Source of the DNA: WLJO01 sp032117595
GTDB taxonomy: Bacteria; Actinomycetota; Acidimicrobiia; Acidimicrobiales; Ilumatobacteraceae
Length of the DNA stretch: 64,000 nt
Direction: 5' to 3'
Assembly: GCA_032117595.1 (NCBI GenBank)
Contig: JAULYZ010000003.1
Coordinates: 1-64,000, forward strand
The notes beneath the pieces are model-generated. The model had not been told where the DNA came from. It did no database searches and saw only the letters and a program-made list of their open reading frames with translations. A program made the translations under genes and the position numbers. Within the stretch, counting starts at the first letter, position 1. Each line of letters starts with the position of its first letter. Shown here in pieces: positions 61,065 to 64,000 of this stretch.

Positions 61065-62303
61065 ATGGACGTACAGCACGTACTCGAGGCAGGCGAATCG
61101 TTCGCCGAGGCAGTCGATGCACTGTGCGTGGAGTCGCTCGGCGCCCTCGCACTGCGCGAGTACGTTGCAGGCCTGCAGCGCCACCTGGATCGCATCACGG
61201 TGGCCCACGCACGCGCTCTGCAGCGCAGCGAGGCCATCGCTGTGCACGCCGGCACGGGCGCCCGGTCGGTGGCCGAGTGGCTCTCGGCCACCACTGGTTC
61301 CTCGCGTGGCGAGACCTCCGGCAAACTGCGCCTCGCCGACACCCTCCAGCGTTCAGCGGAACTGGCTGCCGCCGTGTCGGCCGGGGAAGTGTCCCCCGCT
61401 ACGGCAAAGACGCTCAGCGATGTCGTCGCCCATCCACCGGCAGGGGCCGACCTTGCCGAGTTGGTCGAGCTGGTGAAGGGCGCCGATCCCCGTCAGGCCC
61501 AGCGGTGTGTGGAGCAGTGGAAGCAGCGGCACTCCACCGAGACCGACGATGAGTTTGCCGAGCGCTGCCACCAGGCCCGTTCGCTGGTGTTCCTCGCCCC
61601 CATCAACGGGATGATCAACGGCGTGTTCAGCCTGCCGGTGCTCGAGGCCCGACAGGTGCAGGCGGCGGTGACGCACCTCGCCGGCAAGCCGTCGGAGACC
61701 GATTCCCGAACCGGCGAGCAGCGACTCGCCGACGGGCTCGTGTTGCTCGCCGATGCGTACAACAAGGGCGAACTGATGGGCGGGCGCAGTGGTCCCACTG
61801 TGCTCGTCAACGTGTCGCACGAGACCCTCTCCGGGTCGTCGGATTCACCGGGCGTCACCACCTGGGGCGATGTCGTGCCGGCGGCCTCGGTGCGCCGCCT
61901 GCTCGAGCACAGCGTGATCCGCCCGGCCGTGATGTCGGCCGGCGAGGTGGTGTCGCTCGGGCGCCGCGTACGCCTCGCCAGCGATGCCCAGTGGCACGCG
62001 CTGGTGGCGCGTGATGGCGGTTGCCGCTGGCCGGGCTGCGAACTTCCGGCCGAGTGGTGCGATGTGGATCACTTCGTGCCGTGGGAGGACGGCGGGGCCA
62101 CCGACCTGAACAATCTCTGGCTGCTGTGCCGGCATCATCACACCGAGAAGCACCGGCCCGGGGTCGTGGTGCGCGGCACGGTCGCCGATGCCACCGTGGT
62201 GCTCCCGAGCGGGGTGGAGGCGCGATGCATTCCCCGGCCGCTCCTCGATCGCGTGCAGTGGCCGCCGGGCCGTCAACGACTCACGGCGGCGGCAGGCCAC
62301 TGA
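61065..62303 (+). CDS. DUF222-HNH endonuclease (13E12 type)
   Basis: A 412-aa protein with DUF222 (about 15-290, helical) and a C-terminal HNH domain (about 310-375). The motif is CRWPGCELPAEWCDVDHFVPWEDGG, then NLWLLCRHHHTEKH. Such 13E12-repeat proteins are multi-copy in actinobacteria and often act as homing-like nucleases or REP-like elements, but no flanking repeat marks it as mobile here. It is followed by a fucose gene on the same strand after 25 bp. Confidence 0.9.
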   Translation: MDVQHVLEAGESFAEAVDALCVESLGALALREYVAGLQRHLDRITVAHARALQRSEAIAVHAGTGARSVAEWLSATTGSSRGETSGKLRLADTLQRSAELAAAVSAGEVSPATAKTLSDVVAHPPAGADLAELVELVKGADPRQAQRCVEQWKQRHSTETDDEFAERCHQARSLVFLAPINGMINGVFSLPVLEARQVQAAVTHLAGKPSETDSRTGEQRLADGLVLLADAYNKGELMGGRSGPTVLVNVSHETLSGSSDSPGVTTWGDVVPAASVRRLLEHSVIRPAVMSAGEVVSLGRRVRLASDAQWHALVARDGGCRWPGCELPAEWCDVDHFVPWEDGGATDLNNLWLLCRHHHTEKHRPGVVVRGTVADATVVLPSGVEARCIPRPLLDRVQWPPGRQRLTAAAGH

Positions 62304-62328
62304 GGGTCTGGGGATACGATCCACGTCG

Positions 62329-63303
62329 ATGGCTACCGGGGAGATGAGCGCACGAGGTTCGGTGGTCCCGCGCGACGCGCGCATCTTCGTGGCCGGCCAT
62401 CGTGGACTCGTCGGCTCGGCCATCGTGCGCCGGCTCGAGCGGGGTGGATACACGAACTTGTTGATGGCCAGCCGACACGAACTCGATCTGCGTGATCAGT
62501 CGGCGGTGAATCACTGGTTCCGCGAGAACCGGCCCGAGTACGTGTACCTCGTGGCGGGCACGGTGGGCGGCATTCTGGCCAACAGCACCCGGCCCGCCGA
62601 GTTCCTCTACGACAACCTGATGATCCACGCCACCGTGGTGGAGGCCGCACGACAAACGGGCACCACCAAATTGCTGTATCTCGGTTCGTCGTGCATCTAT
62701 CCGCGTGAGGCGCCGCAGCCGATGACCGAGGATGCGCTGCTCACCAGTCCGCTCGAGCCCACCAATGAGCCGTATGCCATCGCGAAGATTGCGGGCATCA
62801 AACTGTGCAGCGCGTACCGGCGTCAGTACGGCTGCAACTTCATCTCGGCGATGCCCACCAACCTGTACGGACCCGGCGACAACTTCGACCTCGAGTCGAG
62901 CCATGTGCTGCCGGCGCTGATGCGCAAGTTCCACGATGCCAAGACAACCGGGCAGCGTGAGGTCGCCATCTGGGGAACCGGCTCGCCGATGCGCGAGTTC
63001 CTGCACGTGGACGATCTTGCCGATGCCTGCGTGTACCTCATGGACCAGTACGACGGTGAGCAGCACGTCAACGTGGGCACCGGTGTCGACGTCACTATCC
63101 GCGAACTTGCCGAGATGGTGGGCCGCGTGGTGCACCCGACCGCCACCCTTGCGTTCGACACCACGAAGCCCGACGGCACCCCACGCAAGCTGCTCGACGT
63201 GAGCAAGTTGGCCGGCTTGGGCTGGCGGGCGTCCATCACCCTCGAGGATGGGATCCGCTCCACGTACGAGTGGTTCCTCGCTCAGACGAGCCTGAGAAGC
63301 TGA
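62329..63303 (+). CDS. fcl: GDP-L-fucose synthase
   Basis: A 324-aa extended SDR that turns GDP-4-keto-6-deoxymannose to GDP-L-fucose. The cofactor motif is VAGHRGLVGSAIVRRL (about 21-36) and the catalytic YAIAK (Tyr about 147) follows GSSCIYP. NLYGPGDNF and HVDDLADACVYLM are also family hallmarks. The start may be ATG 62329 or ATG 62344; GGGGAG lies right at the second. The neighbouring gmd is absent from the window. Confidence 0.93.
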   Translation: MATGEMSARGSVVPRDARIFVAGHRGLVGSAIVRRLERGGYTNLLMASRHELDLRDQSAVNHWFRENRPEYVYLVAGTVGGILANSTRPAEFLYDNLMIHATVVEAARQTGTTKLLYLGSSCIYPREAPQPMTEDALLTSPLEPTNEPYAIAKIAGIKLCSAYRRQYGCNFISAMPTNLYGPGDNFDLESSHVLPALMRKFHDAKTTGQREVAIWGTGSPMREFLHVDDLADACVYLMDQYDGEQHVNVGTGVDVTIRELAEMVGRVVHPTATLAFDTTKPDGTPRKLLDVSKLAGLGWRASITLEDGIRSTYEWFLAQTSLRS

Positions 63304-63334
63304 GGGCTGGCTCGTGCTCCCCGGCGAGCAGGAG

Positions 63335-63438
63335 CCCTGAGTACAGGCCCTGAGCAATACGCCTGAGTACTAGCCCTGAGTACTAGGCCTGAGTAGTAGC
63401 CCTGAGTACTAGCCCTGAGTATTAGCCCTGAGTACTAG
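63335..63438 (+). repeat. 8 tandem copies of a 13-bp unit (CCCTGAGTACTAG)
   Basis: Exactly 104 bp, eight units. The fourth, sixth and eighth are identical; the others differ by one to five bases. It fills the gap between fcl and the collagen-like gene, and the last copy supplies that gene's TAG stop. The unit contains the palindrome AGTACT. It has stops in several frames, so it is not coding. Confidence 0.9.
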
Positions 63439-64000
63439 TTCTCCGTGGCCGCAGTGCGCACACTCAGCACCACGCGAGCCGATGGCGCAGTGCCCCGTGG
63501 GGACACTCGGAAGGCAATGGTGTCGCCATCGTTGAAGACCACTTCTGTCAGCACATTGCTGCAGGTCTTGGATGCCTCCAACTTGCAGCTCAACGCCGTG
63601 GCCCGGCCGTTCCGCATCACGGTGATGGTGGCACTCACGTCGGCGTAGGCCTTCACGAAGAGCTTCGAGATGGTGGTGGCAGCGATCGGATAGTCGATGA
63701 GCACCGTGCTGGTGGAGGCCACGACTCCCGGGCCGGTGTAGCGCGGCACCGTCCGCAACTGCCACACACCGCCCACCATGGTTCCGTACGCATCGTTGCC
63801 CGAGAGGCCAACAGCACCCGGAACACCCGGTGCGCCCGTATCACCCTGAGGTCCCTGAGTACCCGTTGCGCCCGTAGCACCCGTTGCGCCCGGAGCACCC
63901 GTTGCGCCCGAAGCACCGACGGCACCGGTTGCGCCCGTCGCGCCAGTCACACCGTTGACGCCGTCGACACCCGACGCACCCGTCGCGCCGGCGGGTCCCT
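63435..64000 (-). CDS. collagen-like repeat protein (5' end beyond window)
   Basis: At least 188 residues, read from the window edge. The first part is Gly-Xaa-Yaa repeats (GATGATGAVGASGATGAPG, GTQGPQGDTGAPG), a collagen-like triple helix. After GLSGNDAYG comes a C-terminal domain of about 120 residues, beta-rich (VASTSTVLIDYPIAATTISKLFV, LSCKLEASKTCSNVLTEVVF) with two cysteines. It is likely surface-exposed. The frame stays open to the window edge, so the start is outside. Confidence 0.88.
   Translation of the reverse strand, partial: GPAGATGASGVDGVNGVTGATGATGAVGASGATGAPGATGATGATGTQGPQGDTGAPGVPGAVGLSGNDAYGTMVGGVWQLRTVPRYTGPGVVASTSTVLIDYPIAATTISKLFVKAYADVSATITVMRNGRATALSCKLEASKTCSNVLTEVVFNDGDTIAFRVSPRGTAPSARVVLSVRTAATEN

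Noticed and set aside
1..64000. CRISPR arrays, complete IS elements or rRNA genes
   Set aside because: No spaced identical repeats of 20-40 bp, no transposase with terminal repeats, and no rRNA-like sequence were seen.

Overview
The window is 64 kb of GC-rich DNA with short intergenic gaps, frequent GTG starts and stop/start overlaps. Its gene types are typical of Actinobacteria: a DUF222-HNH (13E12) protein, a DUF2510 protein, a DosS-like kinase core and a baeRF3 protein. I infer a free-living actinobacterium, possibly of the class Acidimicrobiia. Nothing in the sequence fixes the genus.

Region 1 (about 1-9.3 kb) looks like a hypoxia or redox-stress regulon of the mycobacterial DosR type. 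It holds a baeRF3 (Rv2629-like) protein, Hsp20, a beta-CASP metallo-beta-lactamase RNase, a phosphoribosyltransferase-hydrolase fusion, a tandem and a single universal stress protein, a PAS histidine kinase with a DosS-like core, and a membrane-anchored multicopper oxidase. Close relatives of the 14-bp DosR box (GGGACTTTNGTCCC) lie in its promoter gaps, one of them exact.

Region 2 (9.3-32 kb) is ordinary chromosome: deoA, SnoaL and phosphotransferase genes, a glutamyl-Q tRNA(Asp) synthetase, an L,D-transpeptidase, a GH2 beta-galactosidase, an MBL-Rieske protein, an ABC exporter, a rhodanese, larB-larC for the nickel-pincer cofactor, and pheA. A low-GC PLD-like gene interrupts it.

Region 3 (32.3 to about 48.8 kb) starts at a tRNA-Ser(UGA) and reads as a defence island of visibly lower GC. 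NERD and Mrr nucleases come first. Then follows a tightly overlapped operon of two GHKL (MORC/paraMORC-like) ATPases, a DUF4420 PD-(D/E)XK nuclease and a Z1 SF2-like ATPase, with a 5-methylcytosine methyltransferase divergent across a perfect 16-bp inverted repeat. A ScoMcrA-head/EVE/HNH modification-dependent nuclease and several unknown genes follow. This is the most interesting system in the window. Clusters of this composition have been described computationally as GHKL-containing restriction-modification systems; I know of no worked-out mechanism.

Region 4 (49-64 kb) is nitrogen scavenging and surface functions. It has an acyl-CoA synthetase, a ureABCFGD operon without ureE (UreG carries a His-rich N-terminus), a formamidase, an amidohydrolase, an old-yellow-enzyme/FadH-type reductase, an SBBP beta-propeller, a DUF222-HNH protein, GDP-L-fucose synthase, a 13-bp tandem repeat and a collagen-like protein cut by the window edge.
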